A stretch of DNA of 64,000 bases, taken from assembly GCF_000428845.1 (NCBI RefSeq), contig NZ_AUAS01000006.1:1-64000 (forward strand). The letters are read 5' to 3'. This DNA comes from Dyadobacter alkalitolerans DSM 23607 (GTDB taxonomy: Bacteria > Bacteroidota > Bacteroidia > Cytophagales > Spirosomataceae). Positions 53,795 through 62,975 of this stretch are shown here, piece after piece (the first letter of the stretch is position 1; every line of letters starts with the position of its first letter). The position numbers were made by a program, and so were the translations under genes. The notes under the pieces were generated by a model that saw nothing but the letters and a program-made list of their open reading frames with translations, did not search any database and was not told the origin of the DNA.

Positions 53795-54346
53795 TTAGGC
53801 TAATGTTGCTTCTCCTTTAACCCAGTTGCAAGGGCAAAGTTCGTCTGTTTGCAAAGCATCCAGAACGCGGATCACTTCACCAACATTACGGCCAACAGAA
53901 AGGTCATTTACACTCACCCAACGAATAATTCCTTGTGGATCAACGATGTAAGTTACACGGTAAGCGATTTTTTCATTTGCTTCAAGAATGCCCAGTTCTT
54001 CTGCCAATGACTTAGAAGTGTCGGCAAGCATTGGGAATTGCAGGTCGCGAAGATCGTCGTGGTTTTTTCTCCAGGCCAGGTGAACGAATTCACTATCCGT
54101 AGAAGCACCGATCAGCATTGTGTCGCGGTCAGCGAAGTCTTCAACGTGTTTTCCAAACTCAGCAATTTCAGTAGGGCATACAAATGTGAAATCTTTTGGC
54201 CACCAGAACATTACCATCCACTTTTCAGCGTTCTTGTGATCTTCTGAGGTAATATCGTAGAATTCATTTCCTTTTTCAAGAGAAACAACAGATGTTTTTT
54301 TAAATGCAGGGAAGGTAGATCCCACGGATAAAATCCTATTTGACAT
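53795..54346 (-). CDS. ahpC: Peroxiredoxin of the AhpC type
   Basis: A 183-residue thiol peroxidase. The peroxidatic Cys is C57 in FTFVCPTEI (P50, T54 complete the active site), and the C-terminal Cys pair CPCN (C171, C173) is of the mycobacterial AhpC type that pairs with AhpD. Short peroxides are reduced to water or alcohol. The promoter at 54386-54416 is strong. No OxyR or PerR site was located. Confidence 0.93.
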   Translation of the reverse strand: MSNRILSVGSTFPAFKKTSVVSLEKGNEFYDITSEDHKNAEKWMVMFWWPKDFTFVCPTEIAEFGKHVEDFADRDTMLIGASTDSEFVHLAWRKNHDDLRDLQFPMLADTSKSLAEELGILEANEKIAYRVTYIVDPQGIIRWVSVNDLSVGRNVGEVIRVLDALQTDELCPCNWVKGEATLA

Positions 54347-54385
54347 GATATGCGTTGATTATATAATTTGTACTTTTTAGTGTTA

Positions 54386-54416
54386 CAAAACTACAACCGC
54401 CGCTCTCAGAAGGCAA
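54386..54416 (-). promoter_or_regulatory. Promoter of the ahpC-ahpD operon
   Basis: On the minus strand TTG (54416-54414), 20 bases, then TAGTTTTG (54393-54386), a match to the Bacteroidota consensus. Transcription should start near 54379, with a leader of about 33 nt. Confidence 0.6.
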
Positions 54417-54564
54417 CTTTTCGCCTGGTACTATATCAGGAAAGAGTTGTTAGAATCAAATGAATTTGATTTTATTGATTAGAAACTGATAGTTATCAAT
54501 TTTGTCGATAACAGGATAGATTCAGCCAATATAATTTAACTAATAATTACTTAAATTATAAAAC

Positions 54565-55869
54565 TCATTTCGGCATCAGGTTCAGTACCGTTTCCAGCGC
54601 CATCCCGCGCGAGCCTTTTATGAGAATGTATGTATTTTCTTGCTGGTTGTCCATAACCCAGTTATGCAGGGAAAATTTGTCAGGAAAATAGTAGGCTTTC
54701 GGCAGTGCAGGCAATGCATGCTGCATTAAGGAGCCGGCCAGAATCACGATATCAAAATTATGCTTTGCAATTTGTTCACCCAGTGCCAAATGTTCTGCCG
54801 GAGCGGCTTCGCCAAGCTCAAACATATCGCCCAGGATTAGCATTTTCCTTGGCGCATCAATCGTAGCAAAGTTGGCAACAGCAGCCGACATGGAGGATGG
54901 ATTGGCATTATAGGCGTCCATTATCACTGTGTTACTTCCTTTTTTTACAATCTGCGAACGGTTATTGTCGGGTTTATACGTTGCCACGGCTTCATTGGCA
55001 TCGCTATCTTCCACACCGAAGTATTTTCCAATGGCCAGCGCGGCGCACATATTGTCAAAGTTATAGCCACCCGTTAGCTGCGTGGAAACAGTTTTTCCAT
55101 TGTTTTGATAAATTACAAAAGGGCTTTCCTGCATCAAAACAGGATTAACCGTAGCATTCTCCGAGCAGTAAAACACGATTTCTCCAAATGCCCGGCGCTT
55201 GCTTGCCATTTCCATGATCACGTCGTCTTTGGTGTTGACGAAAACGGTGCCCTTCTTTTTGGAAAGAAAATCGAAAAGCTCTCCTTTGCCTTTCATAATG
55301 CCCGCTATTCCGCCAAAACCTTCCAGGTGCGCCTTGCCAATGTTGGTGATCAGGCCATGCGTGGGAATGGCAATGGTGCTGAGCAAGGCGATTTCCTGCT
55401 GATGGTTTGCGCCCATTTCCACAACCGCCATCTCGTGTTTCAGTGGATCAATCGACAGGATTGTCAGCGGCACACCAATGTGGTTGTTCAGGTTTCCCTT
55501 GGTTGCGTAAGTGTTGTATTTCATGGATAACACCTTCGCAATCAGCTCTTTCGTCGTGGTTTTTCCATTGGAGCCGGTTAATGCGATCACTGGGAAAGTG
55601 AATGTTTTGCGATGATGCCTTGCCAGGTCCTGTAATGCTTCCAGCACATTTTCAACCAACAAAAATTGCTCGTTAATAGCGACTTCCGGATCGTCCACCA
55701 CAGCATAAGCGGCGCCTTTGCCCAAGGCCTCGGCCGCATATTGATTGCCGTCAAAATTGTCGCCTTTTAATGCGAAAAACAGACATCCCTCGCTGATTTT
55801 TCGGGTGTCGGTGGAGATGGCAGCGCCGTTTTGAAAGTGGGTATAGAGCGTTTCGGTCGAAGTATACAT
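54565..55869 (-). CDS. murF: UDP-N-acetylmuramoyl-tripeptide--D-alanyl-D-alanine ligase
   Basis: Started at ATG 55869 (MYTSTETLYTHFQNG), the usual MurF opening; an upstream ATG at 55971 would add 34 residues of unlike sequence. The 434 residues carry the Mur-ligase ATP-binding loop ALTGSNGKTTTKE (97-108). It adds D-Ala-D-Ala to the UDP-MurNAc-tripeptide, the last cytosolic step of peptidoglycan precursor synthesis. It stands alone here. No gene is seen in 54417-54564. Confidence 0.94.
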   Translation of the reverse strand: MYTSTETLYTHFQNGAAISTDTRKISEGCLFFALKGDNFDGNQYAAEALGKGAAYAVVDDPEVAINEQFLLVENVLEALQDLARHHRKTFTFPVIALTGSNGKTTTKELIAKVLSMKYNTYATKGNLNNHIGVPLTILSIDPLKHEMAVVEMGANHQQEIALLSTIAIPTHGLITNIGKAHLEGFGGIAGIMKGKGELFDFLSKKKGTVFVNTKDDVIMEMASKRRAFGEIVFYCSENATVNPVLMQESPFVIYQNNGKTVSTQLTGGYNFDNMCAALAIGKYFGVEDSDANEAVATYKPDNNRSQIVKKGSNTVIMDAYNANPSSMSAAVANFATIDAPRKMLILGDMFELGEAAPAEHLALGEQIAKHNFDIVILAGSLMQHALPALPKAYYFPDKFSLHNWVMDNQQENTYILIKGSRGMALETVLNLMPK

Positions 55870-55973
55870 GAAATCTGGAATCAATATAAAGTAATAAGCG
55901 CTTATTTCGTTAGGTTTAAAAGCCCGATCAGTAAGCCCTTTAACCTGCAAAACTAACAGATTATTCCTCAACG

Positions 55974-58223
55974 ATGCGAACGAAATTTACCTCCTTTTTT
56001 CTCTTCCTTTTTTACATTATAACGCTTACGAATGCTTTTTCACAAAAGTCGTGGTTTAAAATTGACACCCTGACCAGCGTAACATCCAAAGGCGTGAAAC
56101 TGACCAATCCCTGGGCCGGTGGTCTTAATGCCTCGCAGTTTTTGAAAATGCATTTGAACAATGATGCAGACGAGGATCTGGTCGTTTATGATCGTACAAA
56201 CAGCAAGATCACCACATTCATGACCGCTGCCGACCCGCTGAACCCTGCCAAAAAAACATTCATTCACGCGCCTTACTACGAATCACTTTTCCCAAAAGCC
56301 GACAACTGGATGATCCTGGCCGATTACGATGGCGACGGGCATAAAGATCTTTTTACCAGCACTTCGCTGGGAATCAGCGTGTACAGGCAGGTAAAAACCG
56401 CGCAATCCTGGACATTCAGGCAAATGCAGGAAGTGCTTTATACCAAAGGTTTTTCAGGAAATATCAATTTGCAAGTGTCGGGAACGGACATTCCGGGCAT
56501 TGTGGATGTGGACGACGACGGTGATCTTGACTTGTTGCTTTTTGATTTTTCCGGAAATTACATTGAGCTGCACCAGAATCTGAGCATGGAAAAATTTGGC
56601 AAGCCGGACAGTCTGGGCAATGCGCAAAATACTGTTTTTCAGCGTAATGGGGATTGCTGGGGCAATTTTCACAAAGGCACAAGTGAGGGTTTCGACTTCG
56701 GCCTGGATTGCGGCGTGACCGTTAAATCGGGCAACCGCGAAATGCATGCGGGGAATTCTATTCTATTACAGGATTTGAATGGGGATGGCAAAAAGGACCT
56801 TCTGGTTGGGCACGTTAGTAACACCCACGTTTCTTTCCTTACCAATTCGGTGAGCGGCTTAATTGGAAATTTTACTGCGTACACCAACACTTTCCCAGCC
56901 GTTAATCCCGTGCAATTGCACATTTTTCCCGCTGCATATATGGAAGATGTGGATTTTGATGGAAAAAAAGACCTGTTGATCGCGCCTAATGTGGCTTCCA
57001 ATGATGGCAACCTGACTGATTTCAAATCGTCCGGCTGGCTTTACCACAACGCCGGAACGGACGCAAAGCCTGATTTCAAGCTCTCAAAAAAGAACTTCTT
57101 ACAAGATCAAATGCTGGATGTCGGTGAAAATGCCGCGCCCTCGTTTTTTGATATCGATGGTGACGGCGATCTGGATATGCTGGTCGGCACCGGCGGAATT
57201 CCGGGTCAAAGCGGTTTTAAGGGCAGCTTCTGGCTTTTGAAAAACACCGGAAATAATGCAACGCCTGCTTACGAAGTCGAATCGGAAAATTATCTGAATC
57301 TGGCTTCGGTATTCGCAGTTTACAATATTAAGCCGCAATGGGCTGATTTCAATGGGGATGGGGTTGTAGACCTCGGTTTTGCAGCCACTTCAACCTCAAC
57401 ATTAAAACCCGAATATCGCTACATTCCTAACAAAGCGCCAGCTGGCGCGCCAGCGCAATTGAACCTGGCCGATGCCCTAACCATTACATTGCCAACCGAA
57501 TCGCAAACGGGCGATTCGCCACATTTTTACGATGTGGACAGCGACGGCGACCTGGATCTGCTGGTAGGCAAGACGCAGGGAAATTTATATTATTATGCCA
57601 ACACGGAAACCAGCAAGCAGTTCACTTTCAAGCTGGAAAGCGATGCTTTTGCGGGTGTTAGCATCAGTTTTGAAGGCCGTTCGCCCCAGCTGGCCGTGGC
57701 CGATTTCGACCTCGACGGCCGTACAGACCTGATTACCGCAGATCACACGGGCAACATTCGCCTTTTTCACGGCGCGGAGTGGGGCAAATGGACAGCGCGC
57801 GAAACATTGCTCGTTGAGCGAAACGGAAAAGTTGCGGCGCCATCATTCGGCACTTATCTGTCAGTGGCCATTGGGGATTATAATGGTGATAAGAAGCCTG
57901 ATATTGCCATCGGCACCAACGCAGGCGGGCTGCGCTTACTGACGAACATTGTGCCCGTGACGATTACAGGCAACGAACCAGCCGCAGGGCCGCTTGTGAA
58001 TGTTTTTCCAAATCCGGCAGCCCATTATTTAAAGATTAAATCATCAAAATCAGCAACATTCGACATTGTCAGTGTAAGCGGCAGGAAAGTCGTCCAGGAT
58101 CAAAAGCTGAGTGCGAATGTCGAGCAGGAAATTGTCACGCAACATTGGTCTGCGGGGTTGTATTTGATTGAAATTAAATCGGGAAACAGCCGTGTAGTGA
58201 GGAAAGTGATGGTGGTAAATTAG
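55974..58223 (+). CDS. FG-GAP/VCBS repeat protein with T9SS sorting domain
   Basis: The 749 residues comprise a signal peptide (to about residue 24), a series of FG-GAP/VCBS blades with calcium-type loops (DYDGDGHKDLF, DVDDDGDLDLL, DLNGDGKKDLLVG, DIDGDGDLDMLVG, DVDSDGDLDLLVG) that should form a beta-propeller, and a C-terminal T9SS type A domain (VFPNPAAHYLKIKSS). It is a secreted surface protein; such propellers bind glycans or proteins, but no target is evident. It is divergent from murF, with 104 bases between starts. Confidence 0.85.
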   Translation: MRTKFTSFFLFLFYIITLTNAFSQKSWFKIDTLTSVTSKGVKLTNPWAGGLNASQFLKMHLNNDADEDLVVYDRTNSKITTFMTAADPLNPAKKTFIHAPYYESLFPKADNWMILADYDGDGHKDLFTSTSLGISVYRQVKTAQSWTFRQMQEVLYTKGFSGNINLQVSGTDIPGIVDVDDDGDLDLLLFDFSGNYIELHQNLSMEKFGKPDSLGNAQNTVFQRNGDCWGNFHKGTSEGFDFGLDCGVTVKSGNREMHAGNSILLQDLNGDGKKDLLVGHVSNTHVSFLTNSVSGLIGNFTAYTNTFPAVNPVQLHIFPAAYMEDVDFDGKKDLLIAPNVASNDGNLTDFKSSGWLYHNAGTDAKPDFKLSKKNFLQDQMLDVGENAAPSFFDIDGDGDLDMLVGTGGIPGQSGFKGSFWLLKNTGNNATPAYEVESENYLNLASVFAVYNIKPQWADFNGDGVVDLGFAATSTSTLKPEYRYIPNKAPAGAPAQLNLADALTITLPTESQTGDSPHFYDVDSDGDLDLLVGKTQGNLYYYANTETSKQFTFKLESDAFAGVSISFEGRSPQLAVADFDLDGRTDLITADHTGNIRLFHGAEWGKWTARETLLVERNGKVAAPSFGTYLSVAIGDYNGDKKPDIAIGTNAGGLRLLTNIVPVTITGNEPAAGPLVNVFPNPAAHYLKIKSSKSATFDIVSVSGRKVVQDQKLSANVEQEIVTQHWSAGLYLIEIKSGNSRVVRKVMVVN

Positions 58224-58270
58224 CAAGTAGATAGCCGCAGGAAAGCTCTTACAAGATAAAATTCAATTTC

Positions 58271-59353
58271 ATGCAAGCTCTTCTCGGCGTAATTTTCCAT
58301 TTTATTGGCGGTTTTGCTTCCGGCAGTTTTTACATTCCATACAAACAAGTCAAAGGTTGGGCCTGGGAGTCCTATTGGATCGTAGGTGGGCTTTTTTCCT
58401 GGCTTATTGTCCCGCCGCTGGCAGCATATTTGACCATTCCGGGTTTTACCGACATTATTGCCGGCACAGACGGAGGCATTTTACTAATCACTTACATTTT
58501 TGGTGTTTTGTGGGGCATAGGCGGGCTCACTTACGGGTTAGGCGTTCGTTATCTCGGCGTCTCGCTTGGAAGTTCCATCATTCTGGGGCTTTGCTCCGTT
58601 TTTGGCGCCTTAATCCCCTCGATTTACTATCAATTTTCACCCAGACCAGGAAAGGACACCATCTCAGATTTGTTCACAAACAGCTGGGGACAAATGGTTT
58701 TACTAGGCTTGCTCGTTTGCGTGATCGGCATCGTCATTTGTGGAAAAGCCGGTGCAATGAAGGATAGCGACCTCAAAAAATCAGGTTACATTGCCGATGA
58801 TAAAACGGAATTCAAAATCGGCCTCGGGCTTACGGTTTCGATCATTTCCGGCGTTTTAAGCGCTTGTTTTGCTTTCGGGATCGATGCTGGAAAAGTGATG
58901 GCAGAAGAGGCAAATGCTGCGTGGAAAGCATTGAATCCGGATCAGGGAGAGTTTTTATTCCAAAACAATGTGACTTATGTCGTGATCCTTCTGGGCGGAC
59001 TTACCACCAATTTTATCTGGTGCATGCTTCTGAATGCGCGCAACAAAACATTCGGAAACTACACCGATTCCCGTACACCGCTGCTATCCAATTACATTTT
59101 CTCTGCATTGGCCGGCACGACCTGGTTCCTGCAATTCTTCTTTTACGGCATGGGTGAAAGTAAGCTGGGCAACGGTCCGAGCTCGTGGATCTTGCACATG
59201 GCATTCATCATTCTGGTCGCCAATTCCTGGGGATTGATCCTGAAGGAATGGAAAGGAATCAGTAAAAAAACGCTTACGACGATCATTTCGGGCATTTTGG
59301 TGATTGTGTTGTCTGTTTTGATAGTTGGTTACGGTAATTGGTTAAGAGAGTAA
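58271..59353 (+). CDS. rhaT: RhaT-like L-rhamnose/proton symporter
   Basis: A 360-residue membrane protein with about ten helices. GVIFHFIGGFASGSFYIPYKQVKGWAWESYWIVGG near the N terminus and the later GITYGLGVRYLGVSLGSSIILGL type segment are typical of the RhaT family. It imports L-rhamnose or a similar deoxy-sugar. No rhamnose isomerase or kinase is in the window, so the substrate may differ. It is 47 bases behind the FG-GAP gene on the same strand. Confidence 0.85.
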   Translation: MQALLGVIFHFIGGFASGSFYIPYKQVKGWAWESYWIVGGLFSWLIVPPLAAYLTIPGFTDIIAGTDGGILLITYIFGVLWGIGGLTYGLGVRYLGVSLGSSIILGLCSVFGALIPSIYYQFSPRPGKDTISDLFTNSWGQMVLLGLLVCVIGIVICGKAGAMKDSDLKKSGYIADDKTEFKIGLGLTVSIISGVLSACFAFGIDAGKVMAEEANAAWKALNPDQGEFLFQNNVTYVVILLGGLTTNFIWCMLLNARNKTFGNYTDSRTPLLSNYIFSALAGTTWFLQFFFYGMGESKLGNGPSSWILHMAFIILVANSWGLILKEWKGISKKTLTTIISGILVIVLSVLIVGYGNWLRE

Positions 59354-59371
59354 TCTGCGTTTTCACTGCTC

Positions 59372-59474
59372 CGGAATAAATTCCGAAGGTATAATATGGT
59401 TCATGCCTGATGGCATTTCAGGAACAAGTGCCGTCAGGCACGACCCATATCCCAGAGCCGGGTTTCAACCCGGC
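59372..59474. repeat. REP-like palindrome cluster
   Basis: Three inverted repeats: 59372-59385 (CGGAAT/ATTCCG), a hairpin with 22-base arms 59394-59415 and 59429-59450 (19 of 22 matching), and 59457-59474 (GCCGGGTT/AACCCGGC, perfect). The style matches the cluster at 9321-9539. It fills the 196-base gap between rhaT and the next FG-GAP gene and may modulate readthrough. Confidence 0.7.
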
Positions 59475-59549
59475 GATAAAAGCATGAGCGCCAAGCAGTA
59501 AAATTCACCATTTGCCTTTTTTATATTACAGATACTAAATCCTTGATGA

Positions 59550-60755
59550 ATGAAAACATTTACAAAACACATAAAATGGCTGTTCCTGGCGCAAATTCTG
59601 CTCTTTTCTACGACCAGCATTCACGCACAGACAAAACTAATAAAGGGCAAAGCGATCTCATTCAAGAAGCAGGATCTGACAACAAAATTCATTGCCGAAG
59701 GAGCAGCGATGGGCGATGTGAACAAGGACGGGAAAAAAGACATACTCGCCGGTGCTTATTGGTTTGAAGCGCCCAGCTGGAAATCGCACGAATTAGCCAA
59801 GCCGGATTCATTTATCGTCAATGGGGGTTATAGCAACTCTTTTCTGGATTTTGCCATGGACGTGAACCAGGACAGCTGGATCGATCTGATCAGAATTGAC
59901 TGGCCTGGCAAAGCTGCTGTTTGGCATGAAAATCCGAAAGGCAAGCCTGGCCACTGGCCCACACATGTGATACATTCTTCGGTAGGAAACGAGTCACCGA
60001 TGTTGGTGGATATGGACGGAGACGGTCGTCTGGACTTGCTATGCAACGATCCAACTGCAAAAAAAGTGATCTGGCTGCGTTGTCCTTCTGAAAAAGGGAA
60101 GACGGAATGGGAAAAATTCACGATCAGTAACGATCCGAACATTGCTACGCACATGTACACGCACGGCATTGGCTACGGGGACATTAATGGCGATGGTCGT
60201 AAGGATGTTATAGTTAAAAATGGCTGGTGGGAAGGTCCGGCAGAAGGGCCTGCTAAGGCTGCAAAAGATGCCGACTGGAAATTTCACCCTGCTGATTTAG
60301 GAAAGGATTGTTCGCAAATGTACGTGATGGACTTTAATGGTGACGGCTTGAATGATGTATTAAGTGCATCAGCGCATGATTATGGCATTTGGTGGCATGA
60401 GCAGGGCAAAGACGACCAGGGAAACGCAACATGGCGCCATCATACCATCGATAATACATTCTCCCAAACCCACGGCCTCGCCCTGGCCGACATTAACGGC
60501 GATGGCAACATTGACTTTATAACGGGCAAAAGATATTTCGCCCACCACGGAAACGACCCGGGAGAATTCGAGCCAGCTATGATTTACTGGTTTGAGTATA
60601 AGCCCGGCAAAGTCCCAAATTGGACGCGGCACGAAATTGACAATAATTCCGGTGTAGGATTGCATGTCACTGTGGAAGACATTAATAAGGACGGACTGCT
60701 AGACATTGTAACGGGAAACAAAAAGGGCGTGCGCATTTTCACTCAAAGCCGGTAA
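59550..60755 (+). CDS. Secreted FG-GAP repeat protein
   Basis: A 401-residue protein with a signal peptide (MKTFTKHIKWLFLAQILLFS...IHAQ, to about residue 26). Several FG-GAP/VCBS loops are visible (DVNKDGKKDILAG, DMDGDGRLDLL, DINGDGRKDVI, DFNGDGLNDVL, DINKDGLLDIV), enough for a single beta-propeller. It has no T9SS domain. It is followed after one base by the epimerase gene, an unusual coupling of a periplasmic or surface propeller with a cytosolic sugar enzyme. Confidence 0.85.
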   Translation: MKTFTKHIKWLFLAQILLFSTTSIHAQTKLIKGKAISFKKQDLTTKFIAEGAAMGDVNKDGKKDILAGAYWFEAPSWKSHELAKPDSFIVNGGYSNSFLDFAMDVNQDSWIDLIRIDWPGKAAVWHENPKGKPGHWPTHVIHSSVGNESPMLVDMDGDGRLDLLCNDPTAKKVIWLRCPSEKGKTEWEKFTISNDPNIATHMYTHGIGYGDINGDGRKDVIVKNGWWEGPAEGPAKAAKDADWKFHPADLGKDCSQMYVMDFNGDGLNDVLSASAHDYGIWWHEQGKDDQGNATWRHHTIDNTFSQTHGLALADINGDGNIDFITGKRYFAHHGNDPGEFEPAMIYWFEYKPGKVPNWTRHEIDNNSGVGLHVTVEDINKDGLLDIVTGNKKGVRIFTQSR

Positions 60756-60756
60756 C

Positions 60757-61602
60757 ATGAAATTCGGGATCAACACCTATTTGTTCTCCTCACCATTCAC
60801 GAACGAAAGCGTTTCCTTTTTTCCAAAATTCAAGGAATGGGGATTCGATTTCGTAGAAATTGCCGTTGAAGAACCATCGAACATTGATGCCAAATACATC
60901 AGAAAAGCGCTGGATGACAATGAACTGGAATGCCGTTCAGTATGCGCAGCAACCGGCCCCGGACGCGACTTGCGAGGCAACCGGAAAGAGCAGGTCACCT
61001 CATTGGAATATGTTCAAACTTTAATCGACATTGCCCCGATACTGGGAAGTCAGCTCGTTGCCGGTCCTGTTTATTCGTCCGTCGGCCGGGCGGAACTCGT
61101 TCCCGAGGATAAAAAGGACAAGCAATGGAGAACTGTCGTTAAAAACCTCAAAATCCTCGCTGATTACGCAGCTGAGCGCAAAGTTAAGCTAGCATTAGAG
61201 CCTCTAAACCGCTACGAAACCGATTTCATCAACACCTGCGAACAAGTGCTTCACCTAATAAAAGACGTGGGAAGCGACTCACTAATGGTGCATCTAGACG
61301 CATTTCACATGAACCTGGAAGAAAAGGACCCAGCCCTGGCCATAAAAATGGCGGGAGACAAATTGGCCCTTCTCCACGCATCAGGCAGCGACCGCGGAAC
61401 CCCCGGCGGCGACCAGATCAACTGGGACCGAATCTTCGCCGCCTTAGACAACATCAACTACCAAGGCGACATCGTCATAGAATCTTTTACACCGGATGTG
61501 AAAATCATCGCCAAAGCTGCCTCAATTTGGAGACAAGTTGAGCCTTCGAAGGAGGCGATTGCGATTGATGGATTAAGGTTCTTGCGGGGGTTGGCGATTT
61601 GA
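60757..61602 (+). CDS. Sugar 3-epimerase, D-tagatose 3-epimerase family
   Basis: A 281-residue TIM-barrel enzyme. Metal ligands E148 (LALEPLNRYETD), D181 (HLDAFHMN), H207 (LHASGSDRG) and E242 (IVIESF) have the exact spacing of D-tagatose 3-epimerase (E152, D185, H211, E246). It should isomerise ketohexoses at C3 with Mn2+ or a similar metal. The natural substrate could be any of several keto-sugars. The start is 1 base after the upstream stop, so translation is coupled. The next gene is convergent. Confidence 0.88.
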   Translation: MKFGINTYLFSSPFTNESVSFFPKFKEWGFDFVEIAVEEPSNIDAKYIRKALDDNELECRSVCAATGPGRDLRGNRKEQVTSLEYVQTLIDIAPILGSQLVAGPVYSSVGRAELVPEDKKDKQWRTVVKNLKILADYAAERKVKLALEPLNRYETDFINTCEQVLHLIKDVGSDSLMVHLDAFHMNLEEKDPALAIKMAGDKLALLHASGSDRGTPGGDQINWDRIFAALDNINYQGDIVIESFTPDVKIIAKAASIWRQVEPSKEAIAIDGLRFLRGLAI

Positions 61603-61682
61603 GGTTGCGGCGACAGCTTTGATTCTAGAAAGAATCAAAAATAGTCTTATGGTCCAAATTCAGCTACTGGTAAAGTACTCCA

Positions 61683-62813
61683 TTATTGCTTAAACACAAG
61701 CCTTCCGCTGAAAAAGGATTCCTCTGGAAGAGTTGCCAAAATGCCTGGTTGATCAGCAACTAAAGATGCTTCAACATGAATTAAATCACCTTGTTGTAAC
61801 GCAATGTCAGCTGAGATGGTAGAATGAGTGTCACCGATTGTAGTATGTTTAGATCTTGCTACTACCGTTTTATTATTATTTCGAGTCAACACAAGTGAAA
61901 GTCTAAAATTGTAGTTACTTAAATTCGCAGAATAGAGGATTGTTTGCGTATCAAAATGATAGATCCCATTGTGAGGCACTATGAAGCTACTGTGAGGAGA
62001 AGCATTTGCATCATTGTAGTCATTTCCTATATCATAGTTCTGTCCAGCGAATGTGATTTTGGTAGAGCTTCCATCTCCAGGCAATTGTCCGCTTCCATTA
62101 TCCAACGTCCCACTCGCCCGAAAAGCCACACCCCCCGTAATATTCTCCCAAGTAGCATTCCCATTCACATCAGACATTAGCAATTTACCATTTCCCGGAG
62201 ACTGACCCGGTCCTGCAATCCGCATAGGGCCGCTTACTTCTAGTGCCTTGCCATCAGTATCTACTGCCGATGCGAAAACTCCTGTGCCTGTTGAGCCGGC
62301 ATGTCCGACAACACCTTTGCCGGATAATGTAGCTCCTCTAACACCAATTGCACTGGCACCAAGTCCGCTAATGGCAACTGAATTGGCATTTGCATCCGTG
62401 TTATTGATCAAAAACAATGGACCGCCGTTTGTAGCGATTTGAGAAAACGGGAGTGTTAAACTTCCCCCTCCGCCTACTGGGCTCCATGAAGGGCTTGCCG
62501 CTGTTCCGGCATTATAGTAAAACCCAGCTTTTCCAAGTCCTGCATTCGTATTGTAAACAAGCAACGCGGTCGCGGGATTGGGGACTGTTGTGTTATCCGT
62601 AAGGGATTGTAGCGATACGCGGGGGATTAGCAGACCTTTATCCGTTCCTACAATTTCAAGGGCAGCGCTGGGGTCGGGTTGCTGGGTGTTGATGCCGACG
62701 TTTTGTGCGAAGAGGCTTTGACCGCATGACATTAGGATTGCAGATAATGCAAACTTGCCGAAAGTCAGTTTCAGCTTTTGGCTGCTGATTAATGGTAAAT
62801 AGGATGTTCTCAT
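61683..62813 (-). CDS. Secreted protein with tail-fibre-like and C1q-like regions
   Basis: The 376 residues have a signal-like region at about 15-36 (FALSAILMSCGQSLFAQ). The first part (VGINTQQPDPSAALEIVGTDKGLLIPRV) is the repeated opening of Bacteroidota surface or tail-fibre-type proteins. The last about 145 residues have C1q/TNF-like features (FRASGTLDNGSG..., YHFDTQTILYSANLSNYNFRLSLVLTRNN). A trimer is likely. The role is unknown; adhesion is a common guess for this type. No T9SS domain is visible. Confidence 0.65.
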   Translation of the reverse strand: MRTSYLPLISSQKLKLTFGKFALSAILMSCGQSLFAQNVGINTQQPDPSAALEIVGTDKGLLIPRVSLQSLTDNTTVPNPATALLVYNTNAGLGKAGFYYNAGTAASPSWSPVGGGGSLTLPFSQIATNGGPLFLINNTDANANSVAISGLGASAIGVRGATLSGKGVVGHAGSTGTGVFASAVDTDGKALEVSGPMRIAGPGQSPGNGKLLMSDVNGNATWENITGGVAFRASGTLDNGSGQLPGDGSSTKITFAGQNYDIGNDYNDANASPHSSFIVPHNGIYHFDTQTILYSANLSNYNFRLSLVLTRNNNKTVVARSKHTTIGDTHSTISADIALQQGDLIHVEASLVADQPGILATLPEESFFSGRLVFKQ

Positions 62814-62922
62814 GTTATCGCTGGATTAGGTAAAATTTACAGAAGCCAAGATTGTCAGGAACAGTCCAAGATAGCGAAAGCGATGAGCCGGCGGTGGAGT
62901 AGGGTGAGTAAACGGAAATGAA

Positions 62923-62949
62923 AAAGTCCCGACGCGATGCCGGGACTTT
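62923..62949 (-). terminator. Terminator of mqo
   Basis: Perfect 9-base stem AAAGTCCCG (62923-62931) with CGGGACTTT (62941-62949). The minus strand reads on into TTCATTTCC with a T-rich run (CTTTTTC), 27 bases beyond the mqo stop. Confidence 0.75.
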
Positions 62950-62975
62950 ACATTAATATAATATGAAGCGAAATT

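Noticed and set aside
54565..55971. MurF with a 34-residue N-terminal extension starting at 55971
   Set aside because: The extension has no MurF-like sequence and ATG 55869 gives the usual N terminus.
61618..61639. Short palindrome TTTGATTCT/AGAATCAAA after the epimerase gene as a terminator
   Set aside because: The stem is AT-rich and no T-run follows on either strand.
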